In this document: piece by piece, positions 12,701 to 23,982 of the stretch | Layout: each line of letters begins with the position of its first letter | How positions within the stretch are numbered: the stretch's first letter is position 1 | Origin: Paulownia fortunei | Lineage: Eukaryota; Streptophyta; Magnoliopsida; Lamiales; Paulowniaceae | Assembly: GCA_019321725.1 (NCBI GenBank) | Contig: CM033120.1 | Span: 14,972,278 to 15,036,277, forward strand | DNA length: 64,000 nt | Direction of reading: 5' to 3' | The notes under the pieces: generated by a model | Seen by the model: the letters and a program-made list of their open reading frames with translations, nothing else | Database searches by the model: none | Told to the model about the DNA's origin: nothing | Translations under genes and position numbers: made by a program

Positions 12701-13795
12701 ATGATCCAGGAAGAAACATATTAATTTAACTCTTAAGCAATGCATAGAGAAAAAAGGACAGTGCAAATGCACTTTGGACTGCAAATCCGTCAATATAAAA
12801 GGCACAATTACGAATGATTTGGATAAAAACACATTCACTTCATACAACTGTGTTCTTAATCTTCAAACACAAATTAGCAATCTGCCCTGATTGAAACATG
12901 TCTTAATTGTAAGCTTTTGCTCCTCTCATCAGTTAGAATGTTATGATACAATCATTAGCAGTCACGAGCCATGCTTTTACAGTAGCCATTTAGTTTTCCC
13001 CTTCTTAAGGAATATCAATTGGTAACTAATTCAACCCATATTTTCTTCAATTCATTTTTCAAATTTTTTTTGAAACAACTAAAAAATCAGTTTTTTCTGA
13101 ATGGCAGATCTATTAGCAGGTTTCACATCATGCAAATTATTATACCAAGTCCACAAAATCTGTTTTGCTGGTGTTATCTAAATAAAAATCATGTCACAAC
13201 AACAAAAAGGAAAGGAGAAAGAAAACAAAATTTGAGCCACCCTTTTACCGTCTGTCTCCAGTTTAGATCCTCTATTACAATTGGTATGGTGATGATATCA
13301 TTTTATTCACTAGGCATATATTAATAGTGTTGGGAGATGATATCATAATAGGTCTCCATCCATTTAGCCGTACTTACCATCCTCCTAAAATACAGCCGCT
13401 AACAAGTTAAAAATTATATAAACGGTAGTCTGAGCCACCACCAGCACGCCAACAACAGAAAATACTCGAAACCGGATTGAGCAAAGATAGAGAACAATCC
13501 ATCGGAAACAAAATTCAAGAATTGAAAAATCTTCAACAACAAAAGACACCCGTATTAAAAAAACAAAAATAAAAAGCATAATTGAAAATAGAAGAGCTGC
13601 ATACACTTGAGCTATAAAACATGTACTCATGGGAAGTGAAAGCTGCAATATACAGAATATAATGAGTAAACGAAGAAGAATCACCCGCTCAACCCACTGA
13701 CGAGAATCATCGGTGAATTCGAACTCCGGGTCATTTAACAACTCCGATTTCAAGACAGCATAAACTTGCAAGAATTTGGGTTTGAGATCGGTCAT
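9715..13795 (-). CDS. FPS: Farnesyl diphosphate synthase (12 exons, 342 aa)
   Basis: It condenses dimethylallyl or geranyl diphosphate with isopentenyl diphosphate to make farnesyl diphosphate, the cytosolic precursor of sterols, sesquiterpenes and prenyl groups. Exons (minus): 13685-13795, 12553-12577, 12281-12396, 12106-12192, 11878-11994, 11684-11772, 11419-11470, 10530-10625, 10313-10357, 10125-10214, 9974-10045, 9715-9843. Phases all fit and the 342-residue product is the normal plant length. The first Asp-rich motif is LVLDDIMD in exon 4, with Tyr and Phe five and four residues before it, as in eukaryotic farnesyl-type enzymes. The second, DDYLD, opens exon 9. The protein ends IYKRQK, typical of plant FPS. 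No key residue is missing. The ATG at 13793-13795 matches the usual MTDLK start; an in-frame upstream ATG at 13871-13873 would add 26 residues. The motif CAAAACGGCGCCGT lies about 150 bp upstream. Confidence 0.97.
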
Positions 13796-14590
13796 AGTTG
13801 AATGGAAGGCAAAGTGTGCGTGACTGTGTGGTGTGTGTGGGAAGTGAAATGGGTCGTTAGTTTCAATGGGCATGAAATGATGTGGTTGTTGGGTCCCAGA
13901 ATTTATTCATTCCATATATACATTATGTGATTTTCTAAGGCCAAAACGGCGCCGTATAATGTTGAAAAAAGAGGACGAGTCTAATTAAGCAGCCTCCCTT
14001 CTTCATTTTCTTTTTTTTTTTTTTTTTTGTTAACTTTTGGATTATCCAATTACTTAACTACCTAAGTTAATAACAAAAATGGATTCCTGAATCCTAAAAT
14101 ATTTCCTAAATTTAAAACTAAATTTAAAAAAGAGGGAGTATAAAATAATGAAGCCAAAATATTTAATCTAATTACTTAATTGATTGCCTTATCCATTGCA
14201 CCTTTGCAGTTGATCAATAACTGTTACTGCAAATATATCTACTAATACAAACATGAAATAAAAATAAGACTGGGGCAAAAAAAAGAAAAGGGTTTTATTA
14301 CAAAATCTCTTCTTAATATTTACAAGCACATAGCAATCAAAGAGCAGAACATGTAAGAATTGGGAAGAGTTTGTATATCAACCCTACATGTTGCTTCTTT
14401 AAGTCCTAGTTACTGGTGAGCCTCAATATACAGGGATTCCACTCACTCTAGTAACTACATAAAAGTTTACATATCTTGTCAACATTGATACCCTTCTTTT
14501 TTATGTTTCTTCTGTGGATAAATAATCTGAAAAGGGAAAAATAATGTATAAACTACAATGCAAGATTTCCAATTTATGTTCTTCCTAATT
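13796..14590. other. FPS promoter side and spacer to RING gene
   Basis: The stretch holds the FPS leader and promoter (minus-strand transcription starts here) and then AT-rich DNA with a long T run near 14010. The 3' untranslated region of the RING gene probably occupies part of 14300-14590. No separate gene was seen. Confidence 0.5.
13942..13955. promoter_or_regulatory. CAAAACGRCGCCGT motif upstream of FPS
   Basis: CAAAACGGCGCCGT stands alone as a GC-rich word in AT-rich DNA, about 150 bp before the FPS start codon. Nearly the same word lies upstream of CWC15 at 18881-18894. The shared word suggests a promoter element; its binding factor is not known to me. Confidence 0.45.
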
Positions 14591-15927
14591 TTACTTCTCT
14601 ATCCCTTGCTTACAAAGAGGACAACAGGAAACAATCTTGAGCCACTGGTCCACACAGTTGAGGTGAAAAATATGAGTACACGGCAACTGCCTGATTTCTT
14701 CCTTGTCCCTGTACTTGACCAAACAAATACAGCATTCCTGTCAAAAACATAGAAACAACCCCTTATTACTTGTCAAGAAATTTAAGAATTGTAAAAAATT
14801 TCACATGGTGAATCTGGGTCACATAGACACATTGTAGGCCACCACATGCGATTTAATGGTCATAAGTTCCCGAGCCAATATATTTTCAAAACCATGTAAG
14901 AAAAATTAACTAAAAATAATAAATGCCAAGGACTAAGAACACCACATACTGGAATTTCGCTGTTCTTGGCCGAATTTCCAAGCTCTAAATTGTTGCCAAC
15001 TTCTTTGTACTTCCAGCAAGGCAGACTGGCAAGCTGTTCTTCAGTCGCCCCACGGTTAAGGGAAGCCGTGTTCATGTTGTATCCTAGGAGGCTGCTAAGT
15101 AATGGCACGCAGCAGCAGAGCAACACAAACAGCATAAATGGAAAAGAGTAGCTCACAGCATTCCAGGCAAGGAGGGAGATGCAGAGGACATGGAGTTTGG
15201 GAGCTCCACGATATGATCCAAAACGCGAATCAAACACCCACACATTACCCATCACAAACCATATTGCAAATAGCAGCTCAAGCGAAGCCCTGCATTTGTG
15301 CACGTACTGAAAGTTTCTGGACATAGAAATGTCACGTCAGAATTTATGTGAGAGCTCAGCAAAATCTTGAAATGAGATAAAAAAAAAATACTATCACTAT
15401 TACTGCTTATGAGGACCAGGCCTAATGTCATCTAAATTTAAAGTTTATTAGTATGGTTTTAACCTTGATTCTTCACGACTTCTCTGCTGTTCAACATCAG
15501 AAAAACTTGAATTATCTCCTTGAGTTGAATAAACGAGCCGGTAGCGCCAGCAGAGTAGGATAAGACTAAGGAGACATCCAAAAGCATAGGCCGAAACCCA
15601 GATTCTCATGGGCCAAACCGGCCTCTCCCCTTGGGAAATGATCAGAGCAAATGCTGTGACACAAACCTGTACAGCCAAGGAAATGAATTCCATCAGCATC
15701 CAGTTCCCAGAATCGAATGGATTGGGCCCAAGGTCCGACCCTGATCCGTTCTGGTAATGGAACACTCTTCTCAAGAAACTATACCACCTCGCTCTCGATA
15801 CTTTCATTGCTAATCTTATCAAGAAAGGAGGAGGGGAATCCCGAGAAGGCCTAACGGGCGAATTTGCAGCAATTCTCTCTTCTTCTGCTGCTGGCAATAT
15901 TGATGTAAACAAGTATCTCGTATTCAT
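14591..15927 (-). CDS. Membrane-anchored RING-H2 E3 ubiquitin ligase (3 exons, 325 aa)
   Basis: Exons on the minus strand are 15464-15927, 14950-15316 and 14591-14737, in phase, giving 325 residues. About four hydrophobic segments are visible: one around WMLMEFISLAVQVCV, one around AYAFGCLLSLILLC, one around LELLFAIWFVMGNVWVF, and a longer one through LLAWNAVSYSF and FVLLCCCVPLL. The last exon is a complete RING-H2 finger at about residues 279-319: C-x2-C, x14, C-x-H-x2-H-x2-C, x10, C-x2-C, starting CCICLVKYRDKEE. The architecture fits the plant family annotated as E3 ubiquitin-protein ligase At1g63170/At4g11680-like. It would transfer ubiquitin from an E2 to membrane or cytosolic targets; substrates are unknown. 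The start ATG is the first in a long open exon. All zinc ligands are present. Confidence 0.9.
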
Positions 15928-17765
15928 CGAATCACCAATTCTCTACTAGTCCCACTTTTCCCTCTAACCCCACAACGTATACCACCAAAATTTCTGAGTC
16001 TTATTCCTTCAAGATCAAGATTCTTACAGCCGAGCCCAGAAAAAAGGATACGGATTTCGGGTTGTGAACAAAAAGGATTGAGGAGCAGATTACAGTAGAA
16101 GGTGAAGTTGTTTCGATTGAGAAAAAGCCAGGAAGGTGAAATTTGGATTCAGATGGCGACCAAGAATCCAACAGCTTTTGCTTTGGTTCCAAGTGAGTTG
16201 GAAGATGACTATACAGCCGTTGGCCTAACTTCCTCAGGTCTATTGTTTAACCGCTAAGCAAGTTCAGCTGAAAGCTATGGCCTATGTGTTGTTCAAGCGC
16301 ACATAATCCGGATACGGATTAAATTTAGCATAAAAGCAGACATTTTTTTTCTCACTTCTGATGTCAACCTTTGAGTTAATCCCAGCTAAACATTAATTGA
16401 GTTCTGATAACGAAAATTAATGTTTGACTAGTTGTAACACTATTTTAAATGCTTTTGAGTTCTGGCGGGTACAGTTGTTGGCCAAGAAATCTAACCAGCA
16501 AACTCAGTGTCCATAGCCCAAATATGTGGTAGCATTTAAATGGTCAGCCACTTAACATATTAATTTTGAAATATGATTTAACTTTTTTTCTTTTGAATTA
16601 TATTTTTCATGTTAAATTCTCTATTTTAATTTGATTTTTCATATCGTACACACGACAATTGTATTAATTAGCCTAGATCATATATGGTCGACGTACATTT
16701 CATAAGTGGAATACGAAATAGGATAATAATTAAATACGAAAATCTATTTTTCTTTACTTGTGGAAAAATCAGTGTTGTTTTCAAACACTACAAGTGTGAT
16801 CCAAAACTTTATGCCACTTGGTTTAATGCGGTCATAGAGGGTCCATTTTTCAGTCATTTTAGAATAGGTGGACAGACAATTAACTCGAATAGCTTGTCAA
16901 ACTAAAAGTTCCTTTGGATTATTAAATGTAAATAGAAAAGATCCTCTAAATCTTGTTGAATTGTATGTCACATAAGTATATTTCTTTTATCATAAAAAGA
17001 TAACCTTTGAGTTGCATTCTAAAAGAAATGTCTTCTCATTTTCAATCAAATAAAATAACACTAATCTACTCTATATGAACACAGTGTGGAGATCATTTCT
17101 TATTTATTTACCAGAAGAAGTAGTTGAGCTTGCCCTTTAATCTAATTTGTCTCCAATTTTAGGAATATAAGGTTCTCAAAAAATGATAGATTTATTCTAA
17201 GGGAAGGTGTTACTGGATCGTTTTCTTTTATATTGTTCCATACTTGAGCCATTTTTCCGACTTTCTTGGCCCAATCAAAACTTTTTGACAATCAACGAAC
17301 ATGGTAGGAGTTCACAACTCATTAACACAATTATAATAATATTCATGTGGGTCTCATATATTTCCACATTCCGTGCTCCTTCAAGTTTTTTAAAAAAAAA
17401 AATGATAATTCAAGAATAGGCGTTGGTGATTTTTTTTTTTTCTTTTGTCTTGTAATATTCAATACAAATTTGAAAGTGAAATGAATAATTATATTAAAAT
17501 ATTAATAATTAAATTAACAAAATTATTCAATCAATAGTACTTGAAATACATAGTGAAATGAATACTGGTTGATTTTCTATTGATCAATACAGTCTAAAAG
17601 ACAAAAATCATGTTAATTTAGTTTTTTCATATTTTTTTCTTATCTTTCGAGAAATCATATGCACAAACATATATGTACATAGCTTTAAACAAAAATTGTT
17701 CTATCTCCACCCTAAGAGACTCTTACTTCTTCCAACACAATCTCTTTGCCTAATTATCCCTAATT
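15928..17765. other. Intergenic DNA upstream of RING gene
   Basis: The first 300 bp probably include the leader and promoter of the minus-strand RING gene. The rest is AT-rich. Small open frames at 16684-16905 and 17207-17419 have no recognisable family and no splice context, and I do not call them genes. Confidence 0.4.
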
Positions 17766-17949
17766 GAAAAGACTCACGCCTCTTAGCTTTAAACAAAAAA
17801 AAAATAAAAAAATAAAATTGAATTTTCACCTTTTTTAATATTTTTTTTTTGAAGTGTGGAAGTCTCATGCCTCTTAGCTTTAAACCAAAAAATAAAAAAA
17901 ATAAAAAAAAGTTGATTTTTTCACTTTTTTTAATAAAATTTTTAGAAGT
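17766..17949. repeat. Two-copy 92-bp tandem repeat
   Basis: The block containing GCCTCTTAGCTTTAAAC occurs at about 17778 and again 92 bp later. Each copy is followed by an A-rich tract of AAAATAAAA type and then a run of T. The two copies differ at several positions, so the duplication is not fresh. Confidence 0.75.
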
Positions 17950-17996
17950 ACGGTATGTGCCTTTCTTTCGCCTTATAAAGAAAGGGTCAGACAATG

Positions 17997-18323
17997 CCCT
18001 CGGGCACAGATCAATTGGTGGATTAATCAACATATTTCTCGCTTCCAGCGGGAGGGTGGAGGTTCGAATTCTGGTGGGAACCTGCGGCTGAATTTCGGTA
18101 TGGAGCAATCACTGTATCCCCAGTTGGACCCTGCGATCGGAGTTTAGTATGGAGCAATCATTTTGGAGGCGGCTCTTTGTGCACAGAAGTGTATAGTTAT
18201 GGGGAACCTGTGATCCAATTTGAGCATATCCCACGATTTACCTCCTTTTAGGTGCTTGGGCAAGTGGTTAGGAGGTCCAGAATTGACTGGTGTAAGCCAG
18301 AAACCTAAGTATAAAAAAAAAAA
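17997..18323 (+). mobile_element. Candidate tRNA-derived SINE
   Basis: The 5' part resembles a tRNA-type polymerase III promoter: an A-box-like stretch AGATCAATTGGTGG at about 18008, and GGTTCGAATTC at 18061-18071, close to the B box GGTTCGANNCC, at SINE-like spacing. A tRNA-unrelated body follows, in which TATGGAGCAATCA occurs twice (near 18099 and 18149). It ends in ATAAAAAAAAAAA at about 18323. CAGACA occurs just before the element (17988) and just after the A tail (18327), consistent with an eroded target-site duplication. No tRNA-like stem was folded, so this is a candidate. Confidence 0.55.
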
Positions 18324-18880
18324 TGACAGACAGTCTCCAATTTTTGCAGAAAATTTTAGTATCATATTTTATTAAAATAGGCCAATTCTAAGAAAATTCA
18401 ATGCCACCACACTCCTGATAAGGGGGGAAAAATAGAAAAAAATACATTTTAATTCTTTATTATGGTTTGAGAATATTGGGTTTCATTTTCGATGTCTTTC
18501 TCTTTCTATATATAATGCACATTTCTCAATTTTATTACTTATTTTTTTTTCATATTTTAATTTAAGACTCAATTTTTAAAAGTGATTTTTATTCTTCAAA
18601 ACTACTTCTCACATGATAATTTGACGCAATTAACTTTCAAATATTACTTTTAAAAGTAGTATTGTAAAAATATTTAGAATTTTTATTTTCTCAATTTTAT
18701 TTAAAACTCTATATTAAATGGAAAAAAACTTATAATTTTAAAAATAAGGGAGTGGATCACCTCCCTATCTATTTAAATATGGATTTCATAGATATTAAAA
18801 AAATAAAAATAGAATAACCCACTTGCGATTCGGGTCCGGTCCACAAACGGTAACTCTTTTTCAATTACTAATTGAGGAAC

Positions 18881-18894
18881 CAAAACGACGCCGT
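18881..18894. promoter_or_regulatory. CAAAACGRCGCCGT motif upstream of CWC15
   Basis: CAAAACGACGCCGT lies about 110 bp before the inferred 5' untranslated intron donor of CWC15, where a core promoter would be expected. It matches the FPS promoter word at 13942-13955 except for one purine. Confidence 0.45.
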
Positions 18895-19153
18895 GTATAG
18901 CTCTTAAACCGCCACGGCAAAACGGTAAAGCCAGGAACTCTCTGGCCTTTCTTTCGTCCTTCCAAATCTCTCTCCCTTCCTCTCTGCTTGTCAAAATCAA
19001 ATAGCAGGTAATAACCCTAGTCTCTGTCGATATTGTAAAATTGCGATTTTTTTACTACTCTTGAACAAGCCTATTGACTCTTCGGGCTTTGATTTTAATT
19101 TGATTGGTTACAGAATTGAGGAGAATTGAAGTTTGGGCAATCTAGGTTCCGAC

Positions 19154-21760
19154 ATGACGACCGCAGCTAGACCTACTTGGGCACCCGCAAAAGGTGGAAA
19201 CGAACAAGGGGGCACTCGAATATTTGGCCCATCGCAAAAGTATTCTTCCAGGGACATCGCTTCTCACACGACCTTAAAACCCAGGTCTTTTTCGCCTCTG
19301 TTTCTGTATCTATTTTTTTCACCATTGGTATTGTTTTGAGTTTTATTTTCTATTGATGGGTTTTTATGGTGTGTTTAATTAGTAATATATCTTGGTAGAT
19401 TTTTATGCTGTCTGTTGAACTATTTGACTTAACGAATTGCATCTGATGCCTTAATCTTAATCTTCATATTATTCATGTTTTAGCTATTCCTCTTCAAAAT
19501 TTTCATTTTTCAAAATTTCTGTTTCTTGAATGTCCAATCGAAGATAAGAATTGGTGATTCTGATGCAAAATATTGACCATTCCTTTTTGGTGGTTTTCTC
19601 AATTGTTTAGGATGATGTTTGCTGCCAATTTACTGAATAGATAAGAAGCATTGCTGTAAATCTGAGGTTCTTTTGTGTGTACATGTGATGGTTTGCGTGC
19701 TTATTTTATACTTTAAAAGGTCAATTTTCATTCACAGACTCACTCGGATAGGTCTTTTTAAAGATTAACTCACACTGTCTTCTTTTGTTCCTTTGGAACA
19801 TCACAAGTGTTATTTTTTTATCTCTTTGCTTCTTCTCTGTCTTGTTTTTGATGTGGTTAATTTTTTTTTGGTATTTTTACCTTGATGCATTGCCTCAGGA
19901 AGGAAGGCCAAGATACCCAAGATGAGCTGCAAAGGAGGAATCTCAGGGATGAATTGGTGGACCGGGAGAGGAGGCATTTCTCATCAAAGGGTTAGTGTTG
20001 TACGAAATCAACTAGCGTTGGACATTGCCCCCCCCTCTAGTTGCTTGTTTCACCGGCTCATTTGTTGATGTGGCTTTGATATATATGTGTTGCAGAGGAC
20101 AGAGATCGTAGGAAGGGAGGTCATCTTCTTTTAGAAGGTAAATGATGCGCATTTGCTTGTTTGCAGTTGTCAAAAAAAGTAACTGAGGAATTGGTTTTGC
20201 TCGTAACTTTAATGAAGTAATTAGGGACCTCTATTTGCAGGGCCCAGGAGAGAAGTTGAAGACCGCATTGTTCCACGAAGTGTAGATGCTGATGATGCCG
20301 ACGTGGATGTTAAGAGTGATGATAGGTTGTTTTTCCCTTTTTTGCTGTATCTTTGCCAATGTCAACGGTGCTTCTTACATGTGTCGGTTACTTTAGTGCT
20401 TTGTACATGTGTTGGTAACATATAATTTATTGAACTCCGAATTACTTACCTGTTATAAACACTGCCCTTTTAACTCCTTTACTGCATTATTTGTCTTTTT
20501 TTTTTTTGGATTTCGGAACTTTTCTGCTTTTATTGTTAGTGCAATTGTGGATTCAATTAATATTAATTATGCATTGTTAGTGAGGATGATGAAGACGATG
20601 ATGATGGGGATGATGAAGAAGCACTTTTGGCAGAGCTTGAACGTTTAAGGAAAGAAAAAGCAGAGCAGAAAGAACGAGAAGTAAGTTGTACACCACCTAG
20701 TTTTTCATAGTTGTACACCTGGCTTGATAAAGTTGATTTGAAAGAATTGGTACTATGAAAATTGATTGGGAGTTTGGATTCAATATTCAATATGTGAATC
20801 TGTAAACAGATTCGAATAATTTCCAATACTAACATCATTTCTATGTTGAGAAAACCATTAAATAATACACTTGATAGTTACGTCACAATTATTTCGTCAG
20901 GCAATTAGACATTGATTCTCTCAAGTGTTCTTTTAGTTATGAATAAATATTTTCTAAAGAGCTGGTAAAATCATCTCATATCTGAGAAATGGGAGGAGAA
21001 AAAGAAAAACAAACAGTTAGTGAAATTAATGTGGCAGCCCTTTACTGTAAATGTTAGAGCTTAAGAATTAGGAAAATGAACTGGTGTGCCCTTCTCCTTA
21101 CGATTGCACAACATATTGAAAAGTGGTGGCAGAAGTGAGAAAGCTCAATTTTGCAAAACAGCAGTGTGCCAATAGCAGCTTGGAGGCACCTTTCTTAAAC
21201 ATGCTACAATCACATTAGCGTAGTTCAACTGAAAATCTGGAAAAGACTGCAAAACAGTCTGCATAAGTGCATTTATAGCCCAAATACGCGTCTGGGCCAC
21301 TAAAATGCACAACCAAACAGGGCTTGAGGTGCTTATTCTCAATGACGTGAATCTTGCAGAACTTCTGCTTACTATTTCAAACAGTGGTAACATATGAAAA
21401 TTTAATGAGGTATTATCCTTTCTGGCAGGAACAACAAAAGCAAGAAGAGGAGCTGAAAGCTAAAGAAGAGCAATTGCTGCGTGGAAATCCTCTGTTAAAT
21501 AATAATCCAACTTCATTTAGTGTGAAGAGAAGGTAATATAAATCATTCCTTGTGTATTTTTTTGGCTCTTCCCCTGTAGTGATATTTTGTTTGATTATGT
21601 CATGACAGCTTGTTTTCTGAATTTCCTTTTATTCAGGTGGGATGATGATGTGGTTTTCAAGAACCAAGCTCGTGGGGAGATGAAAGCACCCAAACGCTTT
21701 ATCAATGACACTATCAGAAATGATTTTCATCGAAAATTTCTCCAGAAGTATATGAAATAA
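19154..21760 (+). CDS. CWC15: CWC15/Cwf15 pre-mRNA splicing factor (7 exons, 225 aa)
   Basis: CWC15 is a small, largely disordered subunit of the Prp19-related (NTC-related) complex in the activated spliceosome. Coding exons are 19154-19284, 19899-19990, 20096-20137, 20241-20325, 20581-20680, 21429-21532 and 21637-21760. Phases fit and the 225-residue product is close to the family's usual length. Hallmarks are the N-terminus [15 protein letters not shown], the central acidic run ([14 protein letters not shown]) followed by a charged coiled coil ([16 protein letters not shown]), and the conserved C-terminus with [11 protein letters not shown] and [14 protein letters not shown] 5' untranslated intron runs from 19008 to 19113 (GCAG/gtaata to ttacag). 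Intron 5 is the longest (20681-21428) and may hold a transposon relic. It should act in nuclear splicing; nothing looks broken. Confidence 0.96.
20960..21345. repeat. Possible MITE relic in CWC15 intron 5
   Basis: Read on the minus strand, the segment starts with CCCTGTTTGGTTGTGC, a type of start often seen in plant hAT-like miniature elements, and it contrasts in base composition with the surrounding AT-rich intron. I could not find a convincing inverted partner, so the edges are guesses. Confidence 0.25.
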
Positions 21761-23982
21761 CATTTTAAGACCACTTTAGCAAATGTACCATGTGATAAGA
21801 ACCAGATGTTACTTAACCGAATACAAGCTCTTAGTTCGGGTTTGCCAATTAATGACTCCCTTGGTCGCGAATTGTTGCTGATTGACATTTCTTTGCAAAA
21901 AACTTCAGTGTAATCGACATTGGTGATAATTGTCTTGCTGTTTTCTGTTATGCCTTTCTTTATTATTAATATTTGAGTAGTAGTGGTTGTTTCTTACATA
22001 AAATTTTTATAGGTGGAACACTGCCTGGCAGTTTACCTCATTTGGGTTCTTGGGAAAGCATAGAACAGTGTTATTGCGATACACTGTCAATGCACAGGAT
22101 AAGAGGATGTGCGTGTGGGTTGTTGCTGGTGCTTTAATTAGATATGATGCTTCTTGAAGATGAGTCTTGCAGATTTAACATTCCCATAGCTTATACTTAA
22201 TATACTCTGTTGATGCTTAAAATTTAGTATTTGTATGTAAAGAGTGATTGTTGTGGGTGCCGCATTCTCACCCATGTGCTGATAATATGTTTTCCGTTGT
22301 TTTAGATGGGAGCAAGACCTTGTGTGAAACGAAAGATACAGATGATGCAATTATGGTTGAAGCTCTATTTAAGTTATCCTCTGCATCCTTTGTATAATGA
22401 TTGCCTCTAAATTATTTAATTTGTAAATGTTTGCCTTGAGATTTTGAGGTATACATGTATCTAGTGAATTGGAAACATTCTAATTGAAGTCCCTCTTACT
22501 TTCTGTTGGAGACAACGATACACCGATACACGTGAAGGCAATGCCAGTTTTGGTCAGTAGGCAATTAATATGTGGATAGGATGGGACGCAATTTGGATTC
22601 TTATGGCTGCTTCATTACAATGGGGTAGTAGTAATTTTACCAGTTGAAGAAATGCAAGACATTAGATTACTGCTATCTTTCAACTTGGAACTGTATATGT
22701 GAGGATTGCTCTTCTCCCTTCACTTTTTGTTCAGCCCATAGAGTGCCACGAAGTGGGGGGAGCTTGACACTCTGTAATGGAATCTTTGGTTTTAATTGTA
22801 TGTAACAGGCTAAATCACAAGGCATGGCTGTAAGCGGATAATAGGCCTTTGGATGATTGGTCTGCAAATGTTCCCTTGGTGCTCTACCTCACTGGGGAAG
22901 TAAGTTGTGATTTGTCATTAGTTTTGGCCCTATTAAAAATTACATCAATTGAAAGTGAAGTCGAGTCAAGCCCTCTTTGATTGGGTTAGGTTGCTTTATC
23001 AGAAATACGCAAACCTTGGGGCCATAGTTGGATGAAATGATAACCAACTTCAAATCGTGGGTGTTAATTCTTGAAAATGAAGGAAAAATAGTGACATAAT
23101 AACTAACTTCAACGCAGCATCCCAACAACAGCCAGCCAGCCAGCTAGCGCGGGTTTATAGTTCGAGCAAACGGATAGCCTTCTTTTGGTAGACATTAAAC
23201 AACGTTATGAGATGAAAGAAATGGTTTGTTTTCCATTTGCTTGTTTGTAATGAAAAAAACAAAAAAAAAAATTACCCTTTAAAGAAAAAAATTAACTTGT
23301 TTGTCCTTTTCTTTTTATGTTCGTTGGGTAAACAAATAGATTACTATCAATTTTTTGTTAAGCCACATGCCAAAAAATTGCTAGTGCCAAAAAATTGCTA
23401 GAGTATGTTGCAGGAAAAATACCCTTTTTTCCAGGTGGGCCTGATAGTAAAAGTAGTGACAGGAGATCCGTGATATCCGACTTTGATAACAGTAGTTTTT
23501 GACAGATTCTTGAAGACCGTGGCTGTGGGGATTTGAGTTTCCTTAAACCAACAAAACTCACTTTTACTAAAAGTGCATCATCACCTTTGTATTCTCCTAG
23601 AATGCATCGAAAATTATTATCATAAATATAAACTTAAAAAAAAATCCCTGGTTGAGAGTGTCAGTAGATACGCTATTGCATCAAAAGATTTTTATTGATT
23701 TCCTAAGCATAGTCCAAAAAATGCTGTTCCTTAAGGAGTGTCACAGCTCTTATAGATAGATGCATGGTTGTACTATAAGTCTTCTTTCAACCATTTTCTG
23801 GAGTCCTTTTGTTGAAAAACTCTTCTCCAGAACTTTTGTTCTTTTTCTTTCTTTGTTTTATTCCTTTACCACCTCCATTTTTAACAATCTTGTTCTAACT
23901 ATTTTTTTAAATAATTGTTCGAGTTGTACCATGATTTGTCTTTAGTTTTCCTTTCTCTTTGTATTCCTTGACAAATGCATTT
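21761..23982. other. Intergenic DNA between CWC15 and the transporter gene
   Basis: The left part probably includes the CWC15 3' untranslated region. Several short open frames exist, but none joins into a recognisable protein. A pyrimidine-rich stretch at about 23805-23960 precedes the transporter start and is probably its leader. Confidence 0.4.

Noticed and set aside
18001..18075. Possible functional tRNA gene from the GGTTCGAATTC box
   Set aside because: The flanks do not form an obvious acceptor stem, and the B-box-like word continues into a longer body with an A tail, which fits a SINE better.
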